The notes under the pieces were generated by a model that worked only from the letters and a program-made list of their open reading frames with translations, had not been told where the DNA came from and ran no database searches. From an uncultured Mucilaginibacter sp. (GTDB taxonomy: Bacteria; Bacteroidota; Bacteroidia; Sphingobacteriales; Sphingobacteriaceae): a stretch of 20,309 nt of DNA. Position numbers and translations under genes: made by a program. The stretch covers positions 1 to 20,309 of the forward strand of contig NZ_CAMLOV010000097.1 of the NCBI RefSeq assembly GCF_946481715.1. The letters are read 5' to 3'. Of the stretch, positions 14,076-20,309 are shown piece after piece. Within the stretch, counting starts at the first letter, position 1. Every line of letters begins with the position of its first letter.

Positions 14076-17000
14076 TCAGCTATCCAACCACAGTTGCATT
14101 AACGAAATAAGGCGGTCCATATCAACCGGTTTGGTTATGTAATCGTTAGCACCGGCTGCTATGCATTTTTCGCGGTCGTCTTTCATTGCTTTTGCGGTTA
14201 ACGCGATAACAGGCAGTTTGGCCCATTTGTTTTGCTTGCGTATGTACCTGGTAGCCTCATAGCCGTCCATTTTTGGCATCATAATATCCATCAGCACAAT
14301 ATCAATGTCCGTAATCTCCTCCAGTTTGGCAATTGCCTCTTCGCCGTCGTTGGCTATCACCACCTGCAGGTCGTAACTTTCTAAAGCGCTGCTCAGGGCA
14401 AAAATATTCCGCATATCGTCATCCACTACCAACACCTTTTTGCCCTTCAGGAAATCTTTATTGGCTGTTACCGTTTTCTTTGGCGATATAGGGGCGGATG
14501 GTTGCGGTGTGCCCGCTGACTCGCTTATTTTATTAAGGAACAGGTTCACTTCGTCTATCAGCCTGTCGGATGATTTGCTTGTTTTCACCACCATGGCGTT
14601 GGCATAATGCATCAGCCTGTTTACCGATGTTTTATCAAGCTCCATAGCGGTGTTTATAATTACCGGCAGCGATGCAAATTTATCTACCGCTTTTATCTTA
14701 TCCAGCAGGTCCAGCCCCGATATATCGGGCAGGTTAAGGTCCAGTATCACGCACTGGTATTCGTTTTCGTGCAGCATCCGGTAGGCCGATTCGCCATCAT
14801 AGGCCTGGTCTACAGTTATCCCCTGGCTTTGCATCAGATCGCGCAGGGCCTGGCTTTGGGCCCTGTGGTCTTCTACCAGCAATATTTGTTTAAAGCGGGT
14901 ACCGCTGCTTACCATAATATCGGTAAACAATTTATCCAGCGTTTCGGTATCAACAGGTTTTTTAAGGAAGCTTATAGCACCTTCCTTGCGCACCCGGTTT
15001 GCAGCAGCCTCGCCGGCTGACATAAGGTGCACCGGGATACTTATGGTTTCCTGGTCGTTCTTCAGTTCTTTTAGTATCTGCCAGCCGTCTTTTCCCGGCA
15101 GCATAATATCCAATATCACCGCATCGGGCTGTTTTTCTTTAATAATTTCAAATGCACCGGTACCTTCATCTACCATAATAGCGCGGTAGCCGTGGTCGCG
15201 TGCATAATCCTGCAAAATGTTTGCAAAGTTTTTGTCGTCTTCTACAATTACCACTGTTGGTTCGCGCAGGCTTGCCGGTTCTTTCACAACCTTTTTCAGG
15301 AAGCTTGCGGAAGGCGTAAAGGCTTCCACGGTTGGCAGTGGCTGCTCTTCTGCAACGCGGCTAATTTCAAATGGCAGGGTGAGTGTAAACTCGCTTCCTT
15401 CGCCGGGCGAGCTTTTTAAAGTAATTTGCCCGCCAAGCAAGCTGGTAAGCTCGCGGCTGATGGATAACCCCAGCCCGGTACCGCCATATTTGCGACTGGT
15501 AGAGCCATCTGCCTGCTGAAATGCCTCGAAGATTATCTTTTGCTTATCGGCCGGGATACCAATGCCGGTATCTTTTATGCTAAAGCTAACGGTTTTGGGC
15601 AATATGCCCGGCTTTGCCGTAACCGTAATACTGCCACCTTCGGGCGTAAATTTAAACGCATTTGATAACAGGTTTTTTATCACCTGTTCCACCCGTTGCT
15701 TATCGGTATAAATGGTTGCCGGTACATCAACCGAGCTGGTTTTAAACGTGATGTTTTTGTTCATTGCCATTTCGGCAAAAAGCGATTGTACATCGCCCAA
15801 TATCTCGGATACACGGACGTCCTCGTTTTGCATATCAAGCTTGCCCGATTCTATTTTCGACAGGTCGAGGATATCGTTGATCAGCGTAAGCAGGTCGTTG
15901 CCGGCATTGAAAATTACGCTGGCGTATTTTATCTGGTCTTCTGAAAGGTTTAGTGGTTTGTTATCTTTTAATATCCGGGCAAGTACCAAAATACTATTCA
16001 AAGGTGTGCGCAGTTCGTGGCTCATATTGGCCAAAAACTCGGATTTATATTTACCGGTGACTTCCAGTTCGTTAGCTTTCTGTGTAACAGTTTGGCGGGC
16101 TTCTTCAATGGCCTGGTTCTTTTCTTCCAGCAGGCTGGCTTTCTCCTCCAGTTCGGCATTTATGGTACGCAGCTCTTCCTGCTGTACGCGCAACTCTTCT
16201 TCTGATGCCTGCAACATTTCTGTTTTGTTCATCAGCTCTTCGTTGGTAACACGCATTTCTTCCTGCTGTGCTTCCAGTTCTTCGGCCTGTTGCTGGGTTT
16301 CTTCAAACAGGTCGTGCATAATGGTGCGGGCCTGTGCAGTATTTACAGCAATACCAATATCATTGGCAACGAGCAGGATATAATTTTTTATATGTTCTTT
16401 TAATTCGCCACGGAAACCAATTTCCATTACGCCTTTCAATTTCTTATCGAAGAAGAATGGTACGATGAAGGTTTCAATTATCTCTTCGCTTACGATGGAG
16501 GAGCCTAATTCCAGCTTATCGTTTAGCTTGCCTTTTACTACGGCGGCGCGCTCGTCTTTGGCGGCCTGCCCTATCCAGCCTTCGGAGATGCGGATATGTT
16601 TCTTAATGGATGCAGGGTCGTTATAGGCGTAAGACGCATATAGGTCCAGCTGTTCTTCAACCTCGTTATACAAATAAAGGGTACCCGTAAGTGCGCCTGT
16701 ATATTTGCTTACTTCGGCCAGGATATTTTCTGCCAGTTCTTTCTCACTTTGCTGGCCCTGTATTTTATCATTAAGGATGCCGGTACCGGTAAGCAGCCAG
16801 TTTTTGGCTTCGTTCTCGGCCAGTACTTTTCCCAACTCGATGTTGGCTATTTTTACTTCCTCTTCTATTCTTTTTTGCCTCTCAAATGTTCCCTGTATAA
16901 ATTTAAACATCAGGGCAACTATAATGAGGAATATCATGGAGCCGATAACGATTACGATGATGGCCCGTTCTGAAGCCTCATCTGATGCCAGTTTACGCTT

Positions 17001-17510
17001 GGCCAGCAAATCGTTCTCGGTCTCTATTACGCGGCTGTTAATATCACGGATACTATCCATATTGCCTTTACCGGCCAGGAACATGCTATTAGCAACCATG
17101 TATTCGAGCCCTTTAGCATCGCGTGTCTCAATATTTAATTTCAACACGGCCATTTGGCGTGCCACCAGGGATTTTAGCGAATCTATCCTTTTAACCTGCG
17201 TGGGGTTATCCTTTGTTAAATTGCTTAGTTGGGTTAAATTTTCGTTAATGCGCGGGATTGCACCGTTGTATGGGCCTAAAAAAGCCTTGTTAGCGGTAGC
17301 ACCATAGCCGCGCATCCCCGTTTCGCCGTCAGTTAATAACTGCTGTAGGTTATTAGTAATTTTTATAACCTGTTGGGTATGGTTTACCCATACGGTATCT
17401 TCCTCTAACTGTTTTATACTTCTAAAAGAAAGTACACCCACAAATAATACCAATACTATAGAAACAGCGAAACCCGCTAATACCTGGTTGCGAAAGGAAA
17501 GCTTTAACAT
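14076..17510 (-). CDS. CHASE3-GAF hybrid histidine kinase with three receiver domains
   Basis: 1144 aa. TM1 lies at about 9-29. A CHASE3-type periplasmic helical domain covers about 37-170 (DGETGMRGYGATANKAFLGPY). TM2 is at about 183-205, followed by a short linker helix, a GAF-like domain (about 250-395), a Glu/Gln-rich coiled coil (about 396-480), HisKA with H498 (NMSHELRTPL) and HATPase with N617, G1 DTGIGIP (647-653) and G2 GGTGLGL (676-682). Three receivers follow: REC1 D801, K851-P852; REC2 D924, where the usual Lys-Pro is K976-T977; REC3 D1075, K1127-P1128. There is no HPt domain. It heads a four-gene operon with cheR one base downstream. Expected role: membrane sensor with multiple phosphate sinks, tunable by methylation. 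The ATG at 17510 precedes a typical signal anchor. Confidence 0.92.
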   Translation of the reverse strand: MLKLSFRNQVLAGFAVSIVLVLFVGVLSFRSIKQLEEDTVWVNHTQQVIKITNNLQQLLTDGETGMRGYGATANKAFLGPYNGAIPRINENLTQLSNLTKDNPTQVKRIDSLKSLVARQMAVLKLNIETRDAKGLEYMVANSMFLAGKGNMDSIRDINSRVIETENDLLAKRKLASDEASERAIIVIVIGSMIFLIIVALMFKFIQGTFERQKRIEEEVKIANIELGKVLAENEAKNWLLTGTGILNDKIQGQQSEKELAENILAEVSKYTGALTGTLYLYNEVEEQLDLYASYAYNDPASIKKHIRISEGWIGQAAKDERAAVVKGKLNDKLELGSSIVSEEIIETFIVPFFFDKKLKGVMEIGFRGELKEHIKNYILLVANDIGIAVNTAQARTIMHDLFEETQQQAEELEAQQEEMRVTNEELMNKTEMLQASEEELRVQQEELRTINAELEEKASLLEEKNQAIEEARQTVTQKANELEVTGKYKSEFLANMSHELRTPLNSILVLARILKDNKPLNLSEDQIKYASVIFNAGNDLLTLINDILDLSKIESGKLDMQNEDVRVSEILGDVQSLFAEMAMNKNITFKTSSVDVPATIYTDKQRVEQVIKNLLSNAFKFTPEGGSITVTAKPGILPKTVSFSIKDTGIGIPADKQKIIFEAFQQADGSTSRKYGGTGLGLSISRELTSLLGGQITLKSSPGEGSEFTLTLPFEISRVAEEQPLPTVEAFTPSASFLKKVVKEPASLREPTVVIVEDDKNFANILQDYARDHGYRAIMVDEGTGAFEIIKEKQPDAVILDIMLPGKDGWQILKELKNDQETISIPVHLMSAGEAAANRVRKEGAISFLKKPVDTETLDKLFTDIMVSSGTRFKQILLVEDHRAQSQALRDLMQSQGITVDQAYDGESAYRMLHENEYQCVILDLNLPDISGLDLLDKIKAVDKFASLPVIINTAMELDKTSVNRLMHYANAMVVKTSKSSDRLIDEVNLFLNKISESAGTPQPSAPISPKKTVTANKDFLKGKKVLVVDDDMRNIFALSSALESYDLQVVIANDGEEAIAKLEEITDIDIVLMDIMMPKMDGYEATRYIRKQNKWAKLPVIALTAKAMKDDREKCIAAGANDYITKPVDMDRLISLMQLWLDS

Positions 17511-17536
17511 TTAGATAGAATATAGTTAATGTGGTA

Positions 17537-17544
17537 CAAATATG
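17537..17544 (-). promoter_or_regulatory. Possible -7 box for the signalling operon
   Basis: CATATTTG on the minus strand matches TAnnTTTG at 7 of 8 positions, 26 bases before the hybrid kinase ATG. No -33 TTG at the expected spacing, so this is weak. Confidence 0.25.
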
Positions 17545-17610
17545 TTTAAAAAAATCAATCGTTAACTAAATTTAATATAACGAAAATAGTTTTAAACACA
17601 CAGGGAGTAC

Positions 17611-18033
17611 TTAAGCCTGCTTTACCGGGATGCTTAACGGTTTTTTAGAGAACAATGCCCCTATTACCGCCAATATTGGCCCTGCAAAAAGCACTATCCA
17701 ACCCCAGCGAAACCTGATCTTGCTGGTTAAGAAAGCAGCGATGCCTTTAAATGGTATAAAGCTGAAACTGGTTTTTACTTTGAGGAAGGCGGCCAGTAAA
17801 AGCAAAGCAACAAGCGCCAGCGACATAAAGGCCGTAAACCTTGTTACTTTAGTTTGGTTAAAAAATGTACATAATATACCAATTATCCCCACCAGCAACA
17901 GCAGCAGGCCAAAGGGTTGGTTCATTTTATAAACATTCATGGTAACCAGCCCGAAAGCGCTTAGCATGGGGCAGTAGGTTGCGGCAATAAGTACAATAAA
18001 ACCGATTAGTGATAAGAGTGAAGGCAGGCGCAT
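17611..18033 (-). CDS. Small four-TM membrane protein, unknown function
   Basis: 140 aa from the ATG at 18033; the frame is open back to a TTG at 18066, but that would overlap gldC and add polar residues before the first helix. Four hydrophobic segments lie at about 5-25, 41-59, 67-86 and 110-132. There are no catalytic motifs and no family was recognised. A basic stretch (TSKIRFRWGW) precedes the last helix. It starts four bases after the gldC stop, so it is the last gene of the helicase operon. Its place beside gldC does not by itself imply a gliding role. Confidence 0.7.
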   Translation of the reverse strand: MRLPSLLSLIGFIVLIAATYCPMLSAFGLVTMNVYKMNQPFGLLLLLVGIIGILCTFFNQTKVTRFTAFMSLALVALLLLAAFLKVKTSFSFIPFKGIAAFLTSKIRFRWGWIVLFAGPILAVIGALFSKKPLSIPVKQA

Positions 18034-18037
18034 TTTA

Positions 18038-18367
18038 CTATTTTTTGATATCCATTTTATCGGCAAAGTGGGCGCAGTAATCGCGCAGGTCTTCTACAAT
18101 GTTCTTTTCGCCGGTGGCGCGCAAAAAGGTGTCGCCCATGGTTTGCAGGGTTTCGTAAAAGAAACGCTTCATCTCGTCCACGGGCATATCTTTGGTCCAA
18201 AGATCTATCTTTAAGGTGTTTTTATAACCCTGATCCCATAACGACAGCATGAACGCCTGCACAGGCAAAGCTTCTTTTTCTTTTGAGTCGGTTGATTCCC
18301 AAAGGATCTTTTCGGGGATGTTATTATCGTCGAGTTGTACAGTCAGCTTTATTTCAGCGGTCTTCAT
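18038..18367 (-). CDS. gldC: Gliding motility protein GldC
   Basis: 109 aa soluble protein closely matching the GldC family of Bacteroidota in length and in its core (LWDQGYKNTLKIDLWTKDMPVDEMKRFF, shown in part: IDLWTKDMPVDEMKRFF at about 54-70). GldC is a cytoplasmic protein required for full gliding in Flavobacterium johnsoniae; its biochemical activity is not established. There it lies next to gldB; here the neighbours are a helicase and two small membrane proteins, and no other gld/spr gene is in the window. Many non-gliding Bacteroidota keep it, so its presence does not prove motility. It starts six bases after the upstream gene and is followed by the next after four, consistent with an operon. 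Confidence 0.9.
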   Translation of the reverse strand: MKTAEIKLTVQLDDNNIPEKILWESTDSKEKEALPVQAFMLSLWDQGYKNTLKIDLWTKDMPVDEMKRFFYETLQTMGDTFLRATGEKNIVEDLRDYCAHFADKMDIKK

Positions 18368-18373
18368 TAAGTT

Positions 18374-18682
18374 CTATTTAACAATTAAAAATATTATCGC
18401 CACCAAAGTTATAAAGCTTAGCTCTACAATCCACAGTTTTTTGGTTTCGGCAAAGAAATTACGGAAAATTATATCCAGCAATGACACAACCACGCCAAAC
18501 AGTATAAATATCCAGGTGATGGTACCGCTCCAGTGCTCGTAAGGGCTGCCGGTAATTTTAGCGCCGTTGATGAAAATATAGCCCGCTAATATAAAAAAGC
18601 CGGCCGTGGCGAAGTTTAAAGGGCTTACCCTGAATTTACGTGGCTGATCAGCGCTTTTTGCCGGATCGGTTTTGGCTTCCAT
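18374..18682 (-). CDS. Small three-TM membrane protein, unknown function
   Basis: 102 aa. A charged cytoplasmic-looking N-terminus of 20 residues is followed by hydrophobic segments at about 23-40, 54-74 and 83-101. The ATG at 18682 lies inside the helicase gene: the two overlap by 35 bases in different frames, and no later start exists before the first membrane segment. That makes translational coupling with the helicase likely. gldC begins six bases past its stop. The family is not recognised; the position between rhlE and gldC is the main clue. Confidence 0.75.
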   Translation of the reverse strand: MEAKTDPAKSADQPRKFRVSPLNFATAGFFILAGYIFINGAKITGSPYEHWSGTITWIFILFGVVVSLLDIIFRNFFAETKKLWIVELSFITLVAIIFLIVK

Positions 18683-20009
18683 ACTTTTTGATGGGTTTTT
18701 TATTGGTTGGGTGATTAGGGTTTTTCTTTGCTTTGGCCGCTTCGAATTTCTTTATCTGCGCCAATGATTTCTTCTCGTGGAAGGCCCCCTTAAAATCAGG
18801 GTCTTCCTTGCGTTTTTGCAGGTCGATCTCTTTGGCCTGCTCCTGGCGTTCCTCGTAAGGGGTTTCTTCTATAAAAACACCCTCCGGGATAGCAAATACA
18901 GGGATAGTTTGCCTGATGAGCTTTTGGATCTTGTTTACGTAATATTCCTCCGATGGTACCGCAAAGGTAATGGCTACGCCCGAGTTATACGCCCTGCCCG
19001 TACGGCCAATGCGGTGCACATAATCTTCTATCACCACCGGTACATCGTAATTTATCACATGGCTTACATCGCTCACATCAATACCGCGCGAAGCCACATC
19101 CGTAGCTACCAGTATTTTTACCAAATCGTTTTTAAAGGAATTGATGGAATTGATGCGGGTATTTTGCCCCTTATTGGCATGCAGTACTTTTACGCCGGTT
19201 TCGCCGTATTTGCGCAGCAGGAACTTGTACACATCCTCCGCAGCCACACGTGTTTTGCAAAACACCATCAGCTTTTTAATATCGCCCTCTTTATCCATCA
19301 AAGCCTTCAGCAGGTTTATCTTGGTTTTATTGTTGGGTACGTGGTACAGCTGCTGGCTAACCGTTTCGGCCGCGGTGGCCTGCGGCGTTACCTCTATCAC
19401 GGTAGGGAACTCCAAAAAGTTATGCGACAGTTCCTGGATCTTATCAGACATGGTAGCCGAGAACAGCAGGTTTTGCCGCTTAACCGGCACTACTTCTAAA
19501 ATGCGGTTTATTTGCGGCATAAAGCCCATATCCATCATCTTGTCCGCCTCATCCAGCACCAGTACCTGTAATGTTTTGGTAACAATATGCCCTGCTAAAT
19601 AAATATCCAGCAAGCGGCCCGGCGTGGCCACAATAATATCAATGCCTTTGTTTATCTGCTCTATCTGCGTTTTTGGGCCAAGCCCGCCATAGAGAACCAC
19701 AACCCGAAGGTCGGTATTGGCGGCAAAGGCTTTAATGTTCTCCTCTATCTGCATGGCCAACTCGCGCGTTGGCGAAACAATGAGGGCACGCGGGCTATCG
19801 CCCTGTGCGTATTTCAGCTTCATTAATATTGGCAGTACGTAGGCGGCGGTTTTGCCCGTGCCGGTTTGTGCTATGCCCATTACATCCTGCCCGTTCATTA
19901 TCGGCGGGATAGCTTTTTCCTGTATAGGCGTAGCTTCGGTATAACCGGCATCGGCAATAGCGTTTAATATCTGCCGGTTAAATTTAAAATCTTTAAAGGG
20001 TATGCCCAT
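18648..20009 (-). CDS. rhlE: DEAD-box RNA helicase, RhlE type
   Basis: 453 aa ATP-dependent RNA helicase. All motifs are present in order: Q motif (FKDFKF at 5-10 with TPIQ), Walker A AQTGTGKT (47-54), PTRELA (80-85), TPGR (129-132), DEAD (153-156), SAT (184-186) and HRIGRTGR (332-339). A basic low-complexity tail of about 50 residues (KKNPNHPTNKKPIKKYG) probably binds RNA. Length and tail fit RhlE-like enzymes acting in ribosome assembly or RNA decay. The frame is open to 20078, but those 23 extra residues translate a heptamer DNA repeat; the ATG at 20009, just after a perfect -7 box, is the start. It leads an operon with two small membrane proteins and gldC. Confidence 0.93.
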   Translation of the reverse strand: MGIPFKDFKFNRQILNAIADAGYTEATPIQEKAIPPIMNGQDVMGIAQTGTGKTAAYVLPILMKLKYAQGDSPRALIVSPTRELAMQIEENIKAFAANTDLRVVVLYGGLGPKTQIEQINKGIDIIVATPGRLLDIYLAGHIVTKTLQVLVLDEADKMMDMGFMPQINRILEVVPVKRQNLLFSATMSDKIQELSHNFLEFPTVIEVTPQATAAETVSQQLYHVPNNKTKINLLKALMDKEGDIKKLMVFCKTRVAAEDVYKFLLRKYGETGVKVLHANKGQNTRINSINSFKNDLVKILVATDVASRGIDVSDVSHVINYDVPVVIEDYVHRIGRTGRAYNSGVAITFAVPSEEYYVNKIQKLIRQTIPVFAIPEGVFIEETPYEERQEQAKEIDLQKRKEDPDFKGAFHEKKSLAQIKKFEAAKAKKNPNHPTNKKPIKKYGSQNRSGKKR

Positions 20010-20014
20010 GGCGG

Positions 20015-20022
20015 CAAAGATA
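20015..20022 (-). promoter_or_regulatory. -7 box giving a leaderless rhlE transcript
   Basis: The minus strand reads TATCTTTGCCGCCATG: a perfect TAnnTTTG five bases from the helicase ATG. Transcription would start at or within two bases of the start codon. No -33 TTG was seen. Confidence 0.5.
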
Positions 20023-20040
20023 AGGTTTTTGCGCGAAGCG

Positions 20041-20075
20041 CAGATTTGAGATGTGAGATGCGAGATTTGAGATGT
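20041..20075. repeat. Five-copy degenerate 7-bp tandem repeat
   Basis: Units CAGATTT, GAGATGT, GAGATGC, GAGATTT and GAGATGT run without gaps. The 13-bp word AGATTTGAGATGT recurs exactly at 20042-20054 and 20063-20075. It sits about 30 bases upstream of the helicase start, beyond the -7 box. On the minus strand it is an open frame continuous with rhlE, but that is a by-product of the repeat. Confidence 0.85.
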
Positions 20076-20164
20076 CAATGTTTGGTTAAGAGCTTTGCAG
20101 CGGCCTATTACATAGCGATGGGTTTGAAACCTTGAGTGTTCGAAACATTCAGAAACGTCATTCT

Positions 20165-20257
20165 GAACTTGTTTCAGAACCCCATCATAAAAGTGACCAC
20201 AATAATGAGCCGCTTTGCATGGCTGCTACCTGCCGTGTGGGGTGCCGAAACAAGTTC
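20165..20257. repeat. 20-bp inverted repeat with 53-bp spacer
   Basis: GAACTTGTTTCAGAACCCCA (20165-20184) and its reverse complement (20238-20257) agree at 18 of 20 positions. Inside the left arm TTCTGAA (20161-20167) and TTCAGAA (20173-20179) form a nested small palindrome. From memory, the phrase CTGAACTTGTTTCAGAA is widespread in Bacteroidota intergenic DNA, so this is probably a dispersed palindromic element. It was not checked. Confidence 0.7.
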
Positions 20258-20309
20258 ACTGTTGTCCGGTAAAAAATAAATGGCGGTAAAAATGGTGCTT
20301 GGTTAGTGT

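Larger units (their letters stand above)
20010..20309. other. Intergenic DNA upstream of rhlE, no gene
   Basis: Three hundred bases without a credible coding frame. They hold the rhlE -7 box, the heptamer repeat (20041-20075) and the 20-bp inverted repeat (20165-20257). Nothing recognisable lies in the last 50 bases of the window. Confidence 0.7.

Noticed and set aside
10701..17510. Classical chemotaxis operon
   Set aside because: CheA, CheW, CheY and MCP genes are missing and both kinases are ordinary hybrid HisKA kinases.
20010..20078. Longer N-terminus of the DEAD-box helicase
   Set aside because: The extra codons translate the heptamer repeat, and a -7 box sits between them and the ATG at 20009.

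Overview
The window looks like chromosomal DNA of a Bacteroidota, most likely a Sphingobacteriaceae member (Mucilaginibacter/Pedobacter type). The reasons are a GldC gliding-motility homologue, a Bacteroidota-style CcmB/CcmC/CcmD set, an RprX/RprY-like two-component pair, a hybrid-kinase/CheR/CheB cluster, TAnnTTTG-type -7 boxes just upstream of start codons, almost no Shine-Dalgarno sequences, and intergenic low-complexity repeats. The genus is an inference from style, not from a marker gene. No rRNA, tRNA, CRISPR array, transposase or phage gene is visible.

Layout. 1-404 is a repeat-rich non-coding start: a 9-bp tandem repeat, a REP-like palindromic element and CTTTGCG repeats. 405-1043 (+) is an NAD(P)-binding SDR/NmrA-like protein. 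It converges, across a long hairpin, on an overlapping kinase/regulator pair (1116-3462, -). A small membrane protein with a TTG start (3562-4095) and a Glu/Leu-type dehydrogenase with its own terminator and candidate promoter (4282-5718) follow. 5871-8927 (-) is a cytochrome c maturation region: ccmB, a secreted carboxypeptidase-regulatory-domain protein, ccmC and ccmD. A 484-bp gap (8928-9411) holds a TGGAACAC repeat cluster. Then come an SDR oxidoreductase and an Ogt/MGMT-type alkyltransferase (9412-10712, +).

10701-17510 (-) is one tightly packed four-gene signalling operon: CHASE3-GAF-coiled coil-histidine kinase with three receiver domains, stand-alone CheR, stand-alone CheB, and a REC-PAS-kinase-REC hybrid. 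There is no MCP, CheA or CheW in view, so the methylation enzymes probably serve the kinases. This is the best candidate for an under-described system here. 17611-20009 (-) is a second tight operon: RhlE-type DEAD-box helicase, a small membrane protein, gldC and another small membrane protein. The last 300 bp (20010-20309) hold a heptamer repeat and a 20-bp inverted repeat but no gene.

How they work together: the two-component pair and the four-gene cluster are sensory modules, ccmB/C/D belong to haem delivery for c-type cytochromes, and gldC belongs to the gliding/type IX secretion set. Dispersed repeats mark many of the intergenic boundaries.
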